This document shows, piece after piece, positions 1 through 9,305 of a DNA stretch of 64,000 nucleotides (its first letter is position 1; the number at the start of each line of letters is the position of its first letter). The translations under genes and the position numbers were made by a program. Source of the DNA: Virgibacillus phasianinus (GTDB lineage Bacteria; Bacillota; Bacilli; Bacillales; Amphibacillaceae); the NCBI RefSeq assembly GCF_002216775.1, contig NZ_CP022315.1, positions 1,612,001-1,676,000 on the forward strand, read 5' to 3'. Below the pieces are notes generated by a model. The model had not been told where the DNA came from and searched no databases. It saw nothing but the letters and a program-made list of their open reading frames with translations.

Positions 1-2160
1 ATTCAAGACTTGGGTGAGGAAAGATTCTATAACTTTGACAAATTGTTTGGACCTGGTGTCGGGCATGACATGTTATTCGGAGAAGAAGGATATTTCGTTA
101 AACCTGTTGAAATAGATGGAAAGCTTTATTACCCAGTATCACCAAATGGAGACGGACAGTATGATACAGTTTATCCGTTACCAGCATTTATGCGTAACGC
201 AACAGAAATGCAATTCAATATTTTGAACGAGGACGAGAAGCAAATACGTCGCGTATTGGTTGAGCATGATGTTGTCAAAACATATTTTGACGGTGGTAAT
301 GGTTCGTATTATAGTTTCAACCCTGTAAGAGCATGGGATGGAAAAAATCTATCAAATGTTGTAGATGATGGTGTATACTACTACGAGATTAAATCGTTGA
401 TAGATTACAAGGGTGCAGAATGGCAATCAGATAAATATCCATTATATGTGGATACAACTGCGCCAGAGGTAAATGCAACATATAATGCTGAGTCTGGTGT
501 ACTAAATATTGATGCAACGGATAGTGGAGTTGGTATCCTTGAATTTAGTGTTTCACTTGACGGAAATTTATTAGGTTATGTTCCTGGTGATACAAAAGAG
601 GTAAATTTACCAGGTTTACCTGAGGGAAGCAAAGTCACCGTGGAAGCAACTGATAATGCAGCAAATAGTTCATCTGATGTTGTGTCATTTGGTGATGAAG
701 AAGCACCAATGATTTATGCGGATGAACATGCACCCGAACCATACGGTGCATATAGTAAACGTGAGATTCCTGTAAAGGGATATGTACAAGAAGATGTTGC
801 ATTAGAATCATTTACCGTTAATGGTAAGGAAATAGATGTTGAAAAAGATGGTAATAAATATAAATTTACAACGGTAGTCAAGTTTGATAGTGATGGCGCA
901 AAAGACATTAAACTTAAAGCAGTTGACAACGCTGGAAAAGAACATGCTATTAACCGACCAATCTTTGTTGATACAACAAATCCGTCTATGGAATATGAAG
1001 TACCGAAAGTTGTGGACAATGATGTTGATAGTATTAAAGTGGATTTCAACCTAAAGGATAATTTTAATTACCTATCGCTAAAGGTTAATGATGATCATGT
1101 GTATGAATTACCATTCAAAGGTCCATCAACATATGTAAATCCGGCCAATGAAACAGTTCAACACACTTTATCACTTAAACCAGGCGATAACGTATTTACA
1201 TTAACACTTGAGGATTTTGCTGGAAATGTAACAACCAAAGAGTTTACTGTATATCGTAATGAGTCAGAATCACGTGTTGATCGTTTGGCAGGAGCTACTC
1301 TTTACCATACCGCGGTTGAAGTAAGTAAAGAGGGATGGGAAAAATCAGATACAGTGGTTCTAGCTCGTGGGGATCGCTTTGGCGATGCGCTGGCTGGTAT
1401 TCCATTAGCTAAAAAGTACGATGCACCATTATTGTTAACAGAATCCAATAAATTTACAAAAGTTACTAAGGAAGAAATTACACGTTTAGGTGCTAAAACA
1501 GTTTATATTCTTGGTGGAGAACTTGCTGTTACTAAGTCGGTTGAGGCTGATTTAAAAGAACAAGGTATAACTGTACACCGGATTGGTGGAGCAAATCGTT
1601 TTGAAACATCTGTAAATGTGGCTAAAGAGGTTGTTGAAAACGGAAAATCCAATGAAGTTGTAGTTGTTAATGGAATGAACTTCCCAGATGCTTTATCTGT
1701 AGGTTCATATGCAGCTATGGAGGGATTACCGATACTATTAGTTAATGGGAAGGAGCTTCCTAAGTCTGCTGAAAAGCTAATGTTTGATTTTGGTGTTACA
1801 AAGACTCTTGTGGTGGGTGGACCTAGTGTTGTATCCAAAGACTTGATGAATCAGTTACCACATCCATATCGAGTTGCAGGCGGTAACCGTTATGAAACAG
1901 CAATAGCGGTAGCAGAATACTTTGATCTAGATACAAATCATTACTTTGTAGCAACTGGTAGACATTTTGCTGATGGCCTTTCAAGTGGAGCGCTCGCTGC
2001 TAAAAGAGGCGAAGGTATACTATTAGTAACTGACCATGTTCCAGAAGTTGTAGAAGAGTTTATTACCAAAAGTGATTTAGATCTTTTAACAGTTATTGGA
2101 GGACCAATTGCAATAAGTAAGAATGTTGAAAAGGCACTAAACAAGCTTCTTGGAAATTAA
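1..2160 (+). CDS. C-terminal part of a large secreted protein (probable S8 peptidase) with three CWB2 repeats
   Basis: The frame is open to the first base, so the gene starts upstream of the window and about 719 residues are visible. The first third has a motif SPNGDGQYDTVYP and beta-rich, Fn3-like segments ending in VDTTAPEV and VDTTNPSMEY, the layout seen behind the protease domain of lactocepin/Vpr/C5a-peptidase-type subtilases; the protease domain itself is not visible, so the enzyme class is inferred. The last 290 residues are three cell-wall-binding repeats 2 (CWB2, PF04122), starting near nucleotides 1276, 1576 and 1861, each with a GG.NR(Y/F)ET-type motif or its variant and an IGGP/VVGGP-type end. 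CWB2 repeats hold proteins on wall polymers, which fits the teichoic acid genes alongside. Sure about CWB2, moderate for peptidase. Confidence 0.75.
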   Translation: MQDLGEERFYNFDKLFGPGVGHDMLFGEEGYFVKPVEIDGKLYYPVSPNGDGQYDTVYPLPAFMRNATEMQFNILNEDEKQIRRVLVEHDVVKTYFDGGNGSYYSFNPVRAWDGKNLSNVVDDGVYYYEIKSLIDYKGAEWQSDKYPLYVDTTAPEVNATYNAESGVLNIDATDSGVGILEFSVSLDGNLLGYVPGDTKEVNLPGLPEGSKVTVEATDNAANSSSDVVSFGDEEAPMIYADEHAPEPYGAYSKREIPVKGYVQEDVALESFTVNGKEIDVEKDGNKYKFTTVVKFDSDGAKDIKLKAVDNAGKEHAINRPIFVDTTNPSMEYEVPKVVDNDVDSIKVDFNLKDNFNYLSLKVNDDHVYELPFKGPSTYVNPANETVQHTLSLKPGDNVFTLTLEDFAGNVTTKEFTVYRNESESRVDRLAGATLYHTAVEVSKEGWEKSDTVVLARGDRFGDALAGIPLAKKYDAPLLLTESNKFTKVTKEEITRLGAKTVYILGGELAVTKSVEADLKEQGITVHRIGGANRFETSVNVAKEVVENGKSNEVVVVNGMNFPDALSVGSYAAMEGLPILLVNGKELPKSAEKLMFDFGVTKTLVVGGPSVVSKDLMNQLPHPYRVAGGNRYETAIAVAEYFDLDTNHYFVATGRHFADGLSSGALAAKRGEGILLVTDHVPEVVEEFITKSDLDLLTVIGGPIAISKNVEKALNKLLGN

Positions 2161-2178
2161 TTTACCGGAAATGCTAAT

Positions 2179-2212
2179 AGAAAAGGATCCCAAAAATAAG
2201 GGATCCTTTTCT
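2179..2212. terminator. Bidirectional terminator between the CWB2 protein and tagB
   Basis: A perfect 13-bp stem (2179-2191 with 2200-2212) has an 8-base A-rich loop and U-rich ends on both strands. It sits 18 bases after one stop codon and 10 bases from the convergent tagB stop, so it can serve both. Confidence 0.9.
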
Positions 2213-2222
2213 AATGGTCTTA

Positions 2223-3407
2223 TTAGCTTTGATCAACCGCTTTGTATTGCTTTTCTTCGGTGTAAAGGGATGAAACAAGTGATTTGCAAGAATTTCCTAT
2301 TGAATATTGATTCCATCTCTGCGCAAAGTCTTTGATTTGTTTTAAGTCAAAATTGTTATTGCAAATTATTTGTAAAAGTTCATCCGTATTATTTACAATT
2401 GGACCAGGAATAAGCCTCTTGTAGTCTTCACAAAACCCTCTATCTTTTTTGTATTCATCCAAATCATAAGCAAAAAATATCATTGGTCGTTCGAGCAATG
2501 AAAATTCGAATGGGATAGATGAATAGTCGGTAATTAGGATATCCGTAATAACCAACAATTCATTAACATCGGTAATATCTGATACATCATAAACAAAATT
2601 AGAATAGGCATTGTAAAAATCACTTTTTATTGCGGGATGAAGTTTTAAAAACAAAACATATTGGTCCGATAGCTGTTCCTCAAGCCTTTGAATATCCAGG
2701 GCGATTTTTGCCTCATTGAGTTTATTATCTCGATAGGTAGGTGCGTATAAGATTACTTTTTTGCGATTGATTATAGGAAATCTTGATTTTAATTCCTGTT
2801 CCACTTCACGCATTTTAGTGATGTCATGGAAAAAGTCTGTACGCGGTATACCTGTACGCATAATGGCATTATTTGAAACTCCAAAACTTTCCCTGAATAT
2901 ATTAGCCATTTTTTCCGATCCAACCACCACATGTGTAAAACGATGATAAACTTTTACAAATCGTTCATATGCACGTGAAGATCGTCTTTCAACAGACGGG
3001 TCTTTTAAACCAAATTGCTTAATGGCACCAGCGGCATGCCATAATTGAATGCATTGAACGTTTGGTTTGAAATCAGTTACTGCTAAAAATCCATAATAAT
3101 TATCAATGAAAATTTTATCGGAAGTTGCAAGATGATAAATGGATTGAATCCAATCAGATAAATAGAATCCCTTAAAAGATAATTCTTTACCATTTGGAAT
3201 ATGTCCAAAATCAATTTTACATTGGGAGGTTTTAAGAATAACAACCGGATCATCAACTTGTTTTTCCAACTCTTTTAGTGTAAACAAAATATTATCCCCA
3301 AATGAAGCAACAAAAACTGTTTTCTTCTTCTGGGGAATTAAATTAAAGATATAAAAGAGTGTACGAAAAACAAAAAGGTACACAGTAATTGCTAATTCTC
3401 TAGCCAT
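2223..3407 (-). CDS. tagB: TagB/TarB, teichoic acid glycerol-phosphate primase
   Basis: 394 residues of the CDP-glycerol glycerophosphotransferase family (Glyphos_transf). TagB adds the first glycerol phosphate from CDP-glycerol to the undecaprenyl-linked GlcNAc-ManNAc unit at the inner membrane face. Visible marks are a hydrophobic N-terminal helix (about residues 5-25), the conserved QLWHAAGAIKQFG motif with the family His, ILYAPTYRDN and ILITDYSSIPFEF near residues 290-305. The length is close to B. subtilis TagB and well below polymerising TagF, and the LWHAAGAIK-FG form of the motif is TagB-like, in contrast with TWHGTPLKR in the TagF at 9306. It overlaps tagD by 8 bases, so the two are translationally coupled. 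Confidence 0.88.
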   Translation of the reverse strand: MARELAITVYLFVFRTLFYIFNLIPQKKKTVFVASFGDNILFTLKELEKQVDDPVVILKTSQCKIDFGHIPNGKELSFKGFYLSDWIQSIYHLATSDKIFIDNYYGFLAVTDFKPNVQCIQLWHAAGAIKQFGLKDPSVERRSSRAYERFVKVYHRFTHVVVGSEKMANIFRESFGVSNNAIMRTGIPRTDFFHDITKMREVEQELKSRFPIINRKKVILYAPTYRDNKLNEAKIALDIQRLEEQLSDQYVLFLKLHPAIKSDFYNAYSNFVYDVSDITDVNELLVITDILITDYSSIPFEFSLLERPMIFFAYDLDEYKKDRGFCEDYKRLIPGPIVNNTDELLQIICNNNFDLKQIKDFAQRWNQYSIGNSCKSLVSSLYTEEKQYKAVDQS

Positions 3408-3798
3408 TGTTTGATTTATTCAAATCTTTTTTAATTTGTGTGGTTGAAATTCCTACTGTCCGCGGTAAATAAACTACATCACAATACTCTGCTAAGAAGT
3501 CAAATTTACCCTTCCAGTCATCTCCCATAACAAATACATCAACATCATTATTTTGAACATCTTGTACTTTTTGTTCCCAGTTATGCTCTGGAATAACCTC
3601 ATCAACATAACGCACTGCCTCAAGAATTGCTTTTCGTTGTTCAAAGCTGTAATATGCTTTCTTATCTTTTAGTGCATTAAATTCATCTGAAGAAATTGCA
3701 ACAATCAAATAGTCTCCGTATTCTTTGGCACGACGCAATATATTAATATGACCAACGTGTAATAGGTCGAATGTTCCGTATGTGATTACTTTTTTCAT
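3400..3798 (-). CDS. tagD: Glycerol-3-phosphate cytidylyltransferase TagD
   Basis: 132 residues, the usual TagD length. The enzyme makes CDP-glycerol from CTP and sn-glycerol-3-phosphate, the donor for TagB and TagF. The nucleotidyltransferase signature HVGH follows TYGTFDLL at residues 6-18, and the second signature RTVGISTTQIKK is near residue 115. A GGAGG site lies just upstream on the minus strand. It is the first gene of a two-gene minus-strand operon with tagB and is divergent from the autolysin gene. Confidence 0.95.
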   Translation of the reverse strand: MKKVITYGTFDLLHVGHINILRRAKEYGDYLIVAISSDEFNALKDKKAYYSFEQRKAILEAVRYVDEVIPEHNWEQKVQDVQNNDVDVFVMGDDWKGKFDFLAEYCDVVYLPRTVGISTTQIKKDLNKSNNG

Positions 3799-4155
3799 TC
3801 AATAACCTCCATGAAGTAATACGATTTATTTATATAATACCATACTTTATTTACATAAAAATAACAAAACTCCTACAAATGTATTTTGAATTTGAAAGAA
3901 AAACTTTCTGAGATAATTACAAAATACTACTATATTAGTATACTACGAAATTAAAATAATAGAAACAAGCATTTTTTGCTAATAAACTATCTGAATTAAC
4001 AAATTGAACAATGGAATTTTTTTCATAAAGTATTAACATTCGACAAATTATAATGCATAATATGATAAAAGAGGTGGTTTATTAAAATACAGTTACAAAT
4101 AGATTACTAGACCGTATAGGCACTTTTTTTTAGTTTATATATATGGAGGTATTTA
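3799..4155. other. AT-rich divergent intergenic region, tagD / autolysin
   Basis: 357 bases with no credible gene. It must hold the promoters for tagDB and for the autolysin. The only candidate I see is TTCGAC (4039-4044), 16 bases, TATGAT (4061-4066), reading towards the autolysin; that would give a leader of about 85 bases. A GGAGGT site at 4144-4149 precedes the autolysin start. No clear tagD promoter was found. Confidence 0.45.
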
Positions 4156-7100
4156 ATGAAAAGGATAGCAATAGCAATTATTACGTTGTTAATTTTTAGT
4201 TTAACATTCCCCAGTCAAATTTTAGCAGGTAGTAATGGTAATGTTGAAAACAAAATCGAACAATCAGAACTGACTCATCCACAATTGGAAAACGAAGAGA
4301 TAAAACAAGAAAGTGAAACAATTAATAAAGATTATGAAAACACAAACAAAACAGAACGCACCACAGATGAAGACAATCCAGATGGAAATAAGTCAGTAAA
4401 AGAAGCAAATACCAATCATACAGATGAACCTTCAGTAATAATGGAGGAAAAAACAAAAAATATAGAAGACAATTCACAAGAAGAACATAAAACAAATAAA
4501 GAAAAAGAAACTGTAATAGAAGATAATAATTCAGCAAGTAATCAGGAAAAGGTAAAAAAGGAAAAGAAACAACCGGATATAACAAGGAAAACTGAAATGG
4601 ATTCAATAAATAGGAATAAATCGGTAAATCAATTAACCGAATCCAAATCCGATACTATTACTGAAAAAGAAATAAAAAAAAATAATACAAGCAGAATAGG
4701 TCACATTCGAAGTCTAAGTGTGATGATTTATAAAAATCTGACTGATATGTCATCCTATATAGCTGCGGGCGAGGAATATACTAACCGAGTTTATTACATT
4801 AAGGAAGAGGCCTATGTTAATGAGGATACGTATTATCTTATAAGTTTAGAGCCAAGCAGAATTAATGGAGTAGTAGGATGGGTGAAGGCCAAGGACATGT
4901 CTACATACACCCATACCGGAATTGATAGTAAGACCAAAACCTTTTATATAAAAGGAACAGGTAGTGCTTATAGCAAGGCTTGGGGTGGTTCAAAGGATTT
5001 AGTTTACTCAGATATGAAAAAATTTGAAGATCAAAAATTTACCGTGTATCTAACAGAGGCTGTAGGAAATAATACATGGTATCGAGGAAAGTTGAATGGT
5101 CAGATAATATGGTTACACGAAGCCTATGTAAAGTCTTACACAAAAAGTCCCACAAGCAGAATAGGCCATATAAGAAGCGAAAGTGTAAAAATATATAGAA
5201 CATTAGATGATCAAGATTCTGCGGTTACGGCCGGGGAAGAATATACAAACCAAGTTTATTATATAAAAGAACAGGCTCAGTTAGGCAGTCAGGTCTATTA
5301 TTTAATAAGTTTGGAGCCAAGTATGATAAGTGGGGTAGTAGGTTGGGTGAAAGCTGAAGACATGTCCACATACACTCATACCGGAATTGATAGTAAGACC
5401 AAAACCTTTTATATAAAAGGAACAGGCAGTGCTTATAGTAAAGCATGGGGTGGTTCAAAGGATTTAGTATACGAAGATATGTCCCAATATCAAAATCAGG
5501 AATTCATTGTTTATTTAACTGAAGCAGTTGGAAATAACATATGGTATCGCGGTAAATTGAACGGACAAACGATATGGTTGCATGAAGCCTATGTAGTAGA
5601 GCATAGCCAAAGTCATACTAGTAAACTTGGACATATTGTAAGTTCAAATGTGAAAATTTATAAGCACCCATACGGTGAATCATCGTATAAAATTGCAGGT
5701 GAGGAATATACAAATCAGGTTTATTACATTAAAGAACAAGCGGTAACTAATGGACAAACGTATTATTTAATAAGTATAGAACCTAGTAGAATCAATGGAG
5801 TAGTAGGTTGGGTGAGGGCCGAAGACATGTCTACATACACTCATACTGGAATTGATAGAAAGACCAAAACCTTTTATATAAAAGGAACAGGCAGTGCTTA
5901 CAGTAAAGCGTGGGGCGGTTCAAAGGATTTAGTATACGAAGATATGTCCCAATATGAAAATCAGGAATTCACTGTTTATTTAACAGAAGCGGTTGGAAAT
6001 AACACATGGTATCGCGGTAAACTGAACGGAAAAACAATATGGTTACATGAAGCTTACGTAAAATCATCTATTCAAAGTCATACAAGTAAATTAGGACATA
6101 TAAGAAGTACAAGTGTGAAAATATTCAATAGTTTAGAAAGTGATTCGACATATACGACAGCGGGAGAAAAGTATACAAATCAAGTGTACTACATTAAAGA
6201 ACAAGCTATTTCTAAAGAACAAACCTATTACCTTATTAGTCTGGAACCTAGTAGGGAGAGAGGGGTAGTAGGTTGGGTAAAAGCGGAAGATTTATCGACT
6301 AATCCGCATGTTGGAGTAGACAGTAAAACAAAATTATTCTCTATTGAAGGCAGCGGTAACGCCTACGCCAAAGCGTGGGGCGGTTCAAAAGATATTGTCT
6401 ACGGCGATTTATCTAAATATGAAAATCAGCTCTTTACAGTGAATTTAACTGAAAGGGTCGGTGGAAACATATGGTACCGCGGTATATTAAATAATAAAGA
6501 AGTCTGGATACATGAATCATTTTTAAATGAATACGTTAATTCAAACACATATTATGATTTAACATTTTCTGAGGCCTTGCAAGCACAAATTAATGCAAAT
6601 GCACAAACAACAAACGAATATAAAACCTACGTCTCAAAAAGATACATTAATGACCAAGATAAAGTATATAACGCACAGGTGTTAAATGTTCGTGGTGGAC
6701 CTAGTACAAATTACTGGATTGTTGGTCAGATAACCGAGGGAACAAGGGTTACAATTCTGGACGAGGTTAATGGATGGTATGAAATTGAATTTACAAAATA
6801 CCACCAATTTGTAAATGCAAGTCCCACTGATATAGCTTATTATATGAATCCAGATAATTTTATTAACAATAAGTATCAGAAGTTTCAATTTCTAGATCTA
6901 TCTCTTAACAGTTCCGCAGATGCAACTAACTTAAATAGGATATTAGAAGGGAACGGAATACTTGAAGGCATGGGTGGCGCATTTATTGAAGGTGGATTAA
7001 AGTACCATGTAAATGACGTTTACTTAGTGTCACACGCAAAGCTTGAGACCGGAAATGGTACCTCTGAGCTTGCAACGGGTATTAGCAGATGGGTTAAAAG

Positions 7101-7494
7101 AGATATGGATAACGATGGCAAAATAGTAAGAGACAAAAATGGCAACCCAATCATAATGGATATATCACCTAGGAAAGTATACAATATGTACGGAGTGGGT
7201 GCCTTTGATGGATGCGCATATGATTGTGGTGCTCAAACTGCATATGAAAATGGGTGGTTCGACGTTAGGACAGCAATTATAGAAGGTGCCCAATTCATTG
7301 GGCGGTATTACGTAAATGCTGGTCAGAATACAATATACGAAATGAGATGGAATTATTCATCTAGTGGATATGCTACTCACCAATATGCAACAGATATAGG
7401 TTGGGCCTCAAAACAAGTGTATACTATGTATGACCTCTATCAACAATTGGAGTCCTATGTTATTTATCTAGATATACCGGTTTATAAGGGTTAA
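4156..7494 (+). CDS. GW-repeat autolysin, endo-beta-N-acetylglucosaminidase
   Basis: 1112 residues. A signal peptide (about residues 1-24, ending near ILAG) is followed by a long charged Lys/Glu/Asn-rich linker to about residue 178. Four 155-residue repeats span residues 179-798, each a pair of GW modules (GVVGWVKAEDMS in the first half, VGNNTWYRGKLNG in the second). A bacterial SH3 domain (LNVRGGPSTNYWIVGQI) lies near residues 840-880 and a glucosaminidase domain near 930-1090. The presumed catalytic Glu is residue 964, in AKLETGNGTSELATG, as in LytD/Atl enzymes. GW modules bind teichoic or lipoteichoic acid, so the protein should be held on the polymer made by its neighbours and cut the peptidoglycan glycan strand. 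Transcribed alone and closed by a strong terminator. Confidence 0.9.
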   Translation: MKRIAIAIITLLIFSLTFPSQILAGSNGNVENKIEQSELTHPQLENEEIKQESETINKDYENTNKTERTTDEDNPDGNKSVKEANTNHTDEPSVIMEEKTKNIEDNSQEEHKTNKEKETVIEDNNSASNQEKVKKEKKQPDITRKTEMDSINRNKSVNQLTESKSDTITEKEIKKNNTSRIGHIRSLSVMIYKNLTDMSSYIAAGEEYTNRVYYIKEEAYVNEDTYYLISLEPSRINGVVGWVKAKDMSTYTHTGIDSKTKTFYIKGTGSAYSKAWGGSKDLVYSDMKKFEDQKFTVYLTEAVGNNTWYRGKLNGQIIWLHEAYVKSYTKSPTSRIGHIRSESVKIYRTLDDQDSAVTAGEEYTNQVYYIKEQAQLGSQVYYLISLEPSMISGVVGWVKAEDMSTYTHTGIDSKTKTFYIKGTGSAYSKAWGGSKDLVYEDMSQYQNQEFIVYLTEAVGNNIWYRGKLNGQTIWLHEAYVVEHSQSHTSKLGHIVSSNVKIYKHPYGESSYKIAGEEYTNQVYYIKEQAVTNGQTYYLISIEPSRINGVVGWVRAEDMSTYTHTGIDRKTKTFYIKGTGSAYSKAWGGSKDLVYEDMSQYENQEFTVYLTEAVGNNTWYRGKLNGKTIWLHEAYVKSSIQSHTSKLGHIRSTSVKIFNSLESDSTYTTAGEKYTNQVYYIKEQAISKEQTYYLISLEPSRERGVVGWVKAEDLSTNPHVGVDSKTKLFSIEGSGNAYAKAWGGSKDIVYGDLSKYENQLFTVNLTERVGGNIWYRGILNNKEVWIHESFLNEYVNSNTYYDLTFSEALQAQINANAQTTNEYKTYVSKRYINDQDKVYNAQVLNVRGGPSTNYWIVGQITEGTRVTILDEVNGWYEIEFTKYHQFVNASPTDIAYYMNPDNFINNKYQKFQFLDLSLNSSADATNLNRILEGNGILEGMGGAFIEGGLKYHVNDVYLVSHAKLETGNGTSELATGISRWVKRDMDNDGKIVRDKNGNPIIMDISPRKVYNMYGVGAFDGCAYDCGAQTAYENGWFDVRTAIIEGAQFIGRYYVNAGQNTIYEMRWNYSSSGYATHQYATDIGWASKQVYTMYDLYQQLESYVIYLDIPVYKG
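4690..6549 (+). repeat. Four in-frame tandem repeats of 465 bp coding GW-module pairs
   Basis: The repeat boundary codon (Ser of SRIGHI or SKLGHI) occurs at 4690, 5155, 5620 and 6085, exactly 465 bases apart. Units 1 to 3 share long identical stretches around GIDSKTKTFYIKGTG; unit 4 is the most diverged. Confidence 0.9.
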
Positions 7495-7496
7495 AG

Positions 7497-7532
7497 TGAA
7501 ACACACTATCTATTTTTAGATAGTGTGTTTCA
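7497..7532. terminator. Bidirectional terminator, autolysin / glycosyltransferase
   Basis: A perfect 16-bp stem (7497-7512 with 7517-7532) has a four-T loop and a following T run. It lies between two convergent genes and can stop both. Confidence 0.92.
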
Positions 7533-7563
7533 TTTTAAACGCATATGAAAATATACTTGTTCA

Positions 7564-9123
7564 TTATTGAAATTTATTATTTAGAGCAAAATCAACTACT
7601 TCTAACCATTTCTCCTTGTATATTTTTTTACTGAAATGATTTTCAATATATTTGTTTCCCTGCTTTCCCATTTTGATTGCTTTTTGTGGATTTTCAAACA
7701 TATAAGTCATTTTTGCACCAAGCTCTTCAATATTACCACTTTCTACTATAAACCCATTTTCATCATTAACAATCATGTCGTTTGGTCCATATTTAATATC
7801 ATAACTAATAACTGGTGTTTTATTATACATACTTTCCATTACGGACAACGCAAACCCTTCCTTTTTAGATGTTAATACTGAAAAAATTCCTTTTTGATAT
7901 ATGTCATCAGGATTGTGTGTGTAACCTTTTAAAAATACGTTATTTTCTAATTTAAGATTTTTAATCAGTTTCTCCAGGTTTGCTTCCTGATCACCTTTTC
8001 CCCAAATTTCAAGTTGTGCATCAGGAACTTTTTCAACAGTCAATTGGAAGGCTTTGATAATATGGTCAATCCTTTTTAGAGTGGATAATCTGCTGACAAC
8101 AATGCCTAGTTTTGTATTTTTACTTTTATTTTTGATTAATCCTTTAATAGATTTTTTATTATCTTCATGATAATGCGGTATCACTTGATATGGCGATTTA
8201 TGACCAACTTGGCTAATAATATCCCGTTTTTGTTCTTCAGTCAAAAAGACCGCTGCATCAAACTTTTCTATATTTTCCATGCCAGCTTTTACTTTACTTG
8301 TAATAGGTGAATCTACTTCAAAGGGTTCATCCAGGTGGCTGCTGTGTAACCTCCAAATTGTAGCCGCTTTAGGATGTTTGAAATTAATTAAAACTTCATC
8401 CGTACTTCTAGTATCTGAAACAATTACAGACTTCTCATTAGGAATTCTGTTTACCACTTTTGTTAACCAATCCACCTTATGAGATACATCATCATCTACA
8501 AATGTATTCCTAATGGAAGAGTCCTCGTTAAATAATAGAATCCGTTGAACTTTTCCATTGCCAGGGTTATTCCATTGGGTTAAGTATGCTCTTCCATCAT
8601 TATCATAGTAAATAAGTTGGCGCGGTTTATTTAGGACTAAGTCCATATAGGAAACTTTTTTGAGGTTCCCCCATAAATCATAAACTTCACGTTTTGTTCG
8701 ATATCTATTTTCATTAAAGTAATCTATGAAATCCAATGAATTATCTTTATTAAGTGCTATATACTTTGTATAGATTCCGTTTTTGTATATTCTGTAAGCA
8801 TTATAACCTTCTCTTATGTCAAATGGGTGGCCTTCAGAAAGCTGGTCTAAAGAAACTTTCTGTGATGCAGCATTACTTACTAGTGGTTTGCTAAAACCCT
8901 CAAACTCTTCGTACATGTTTAGGATAGTTACATCTTTATGAACCTTATTCATTTCCAACAACTTTTTGCGTATACGTGGGTATTTAGGATTAAAGTTGAA
9001 TGTAAGCATATACGTATCATATCCCATTTCAGCAAAAAAAGAAGCTTGTTTTAAAGATGCCCTCGTAAGACCACCTCTCTCTAAATCTATAGAATTCATT
9101 AAAAAATACATTGTTGGTTTCAT
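7564..9123 (-). CDS. GT4-family glycosyltransferase, TagE/TarM-like teichoic acid glucosyltransferase
   Basis: 519 residues. The C-terminal half is a glycosyltransferase group 1 domain: LGIVVSRLSTLKRIDHIIKA near residue 340, the donor-site EGFALSVMESM near residue 435, and the usual Gly-rich turns. The N-terminal half has the long insert (about residues 80-230, including a beta-rich YDLWGNLKKVSYMD stretch) seen in TagE/GtfA/TarM-like enzymes that put sugars on polyol-phosphate chains. With tagB, tagD and tagF as neighbours, glycosylation of poly(glycerol phosphate) is the likely role. The sugar cannot be told from sequence. A GAGGT site precedes the ATG. No signal peptide, so cytoplasmic. Confidence 0.75.
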   Translation of the reverse strand: MKPTMYFLMNSIDLERGGLTRASLKQASFFAEMGYDTYMLTFNFNPKYPRIRKKLLEMNKVHKDVTILNMYEEFEGFSKPLVSNAASQKVSLDQLSEGHPFDIREGYNAYRIYKNGIYTKYIALNKDNSLDFIDYFNENRYRTKREVYDLWGNLKKVSYMDLVLNKPRQLIYYDNDGRAYLTQWNNPGNGKVQRILLFNEDSSIRNTFVDDDVSHKVDWLTKVVNRIPNEKSVIVSDTRSTDEVLINFKHPKAATIWRLHSSHLDEPFEVDSPITSKVKAGMENIEKFDAAVFLTEEQKRDIISQVGHKSPYQVIPHYHEDNKKSIKGLIKNKSKNTKLGIVVSRLSTLKRIDHIIKAFQLTVEKVPDAQLEIWGKGDQEANLEKLIKNLKLENNVFLKGYTHNPDDIYQKGIFSVLTSKKEGFALSVMESMYNKTPVISYDIKYGPNDMIVNDENGFIVESGNIEELGAKMTYMFENPQKAIKMGKQGNKYIENHFSKKIYKEKWLEVVDFALNNKFQ

Positions 9124-9233
9124 TAGTAATACCTCACTTTAAATTAAATGTAATATTATCATGTATAAATTGAAGTTACATAAACAAAATTAACTATAAA
9201 TAGTGTACTATAAATAGATGGTTAAATGTAAAT

Positions 9234-9263
9234 TTGAAAAAACTTAAGCTCGTATAATATAAT
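9234..9263 (+). promoter_or_regulatory. Candidate sigma-A promoter for tagF
   Basis: TTGAAA (9234-9239), 18 bases, TATAAT (9258-9263). A second TATAAT overlaps at 9253-9258. The predicted transcript starts about 35 bases before the tagF ATG, whose site is GAGAGGAG. Confidence 0.6.
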
Positions 9264-9305
9264 ATGGATTGTACATCATACAATTGAGAGGAGTACACAG
9301 TCATC

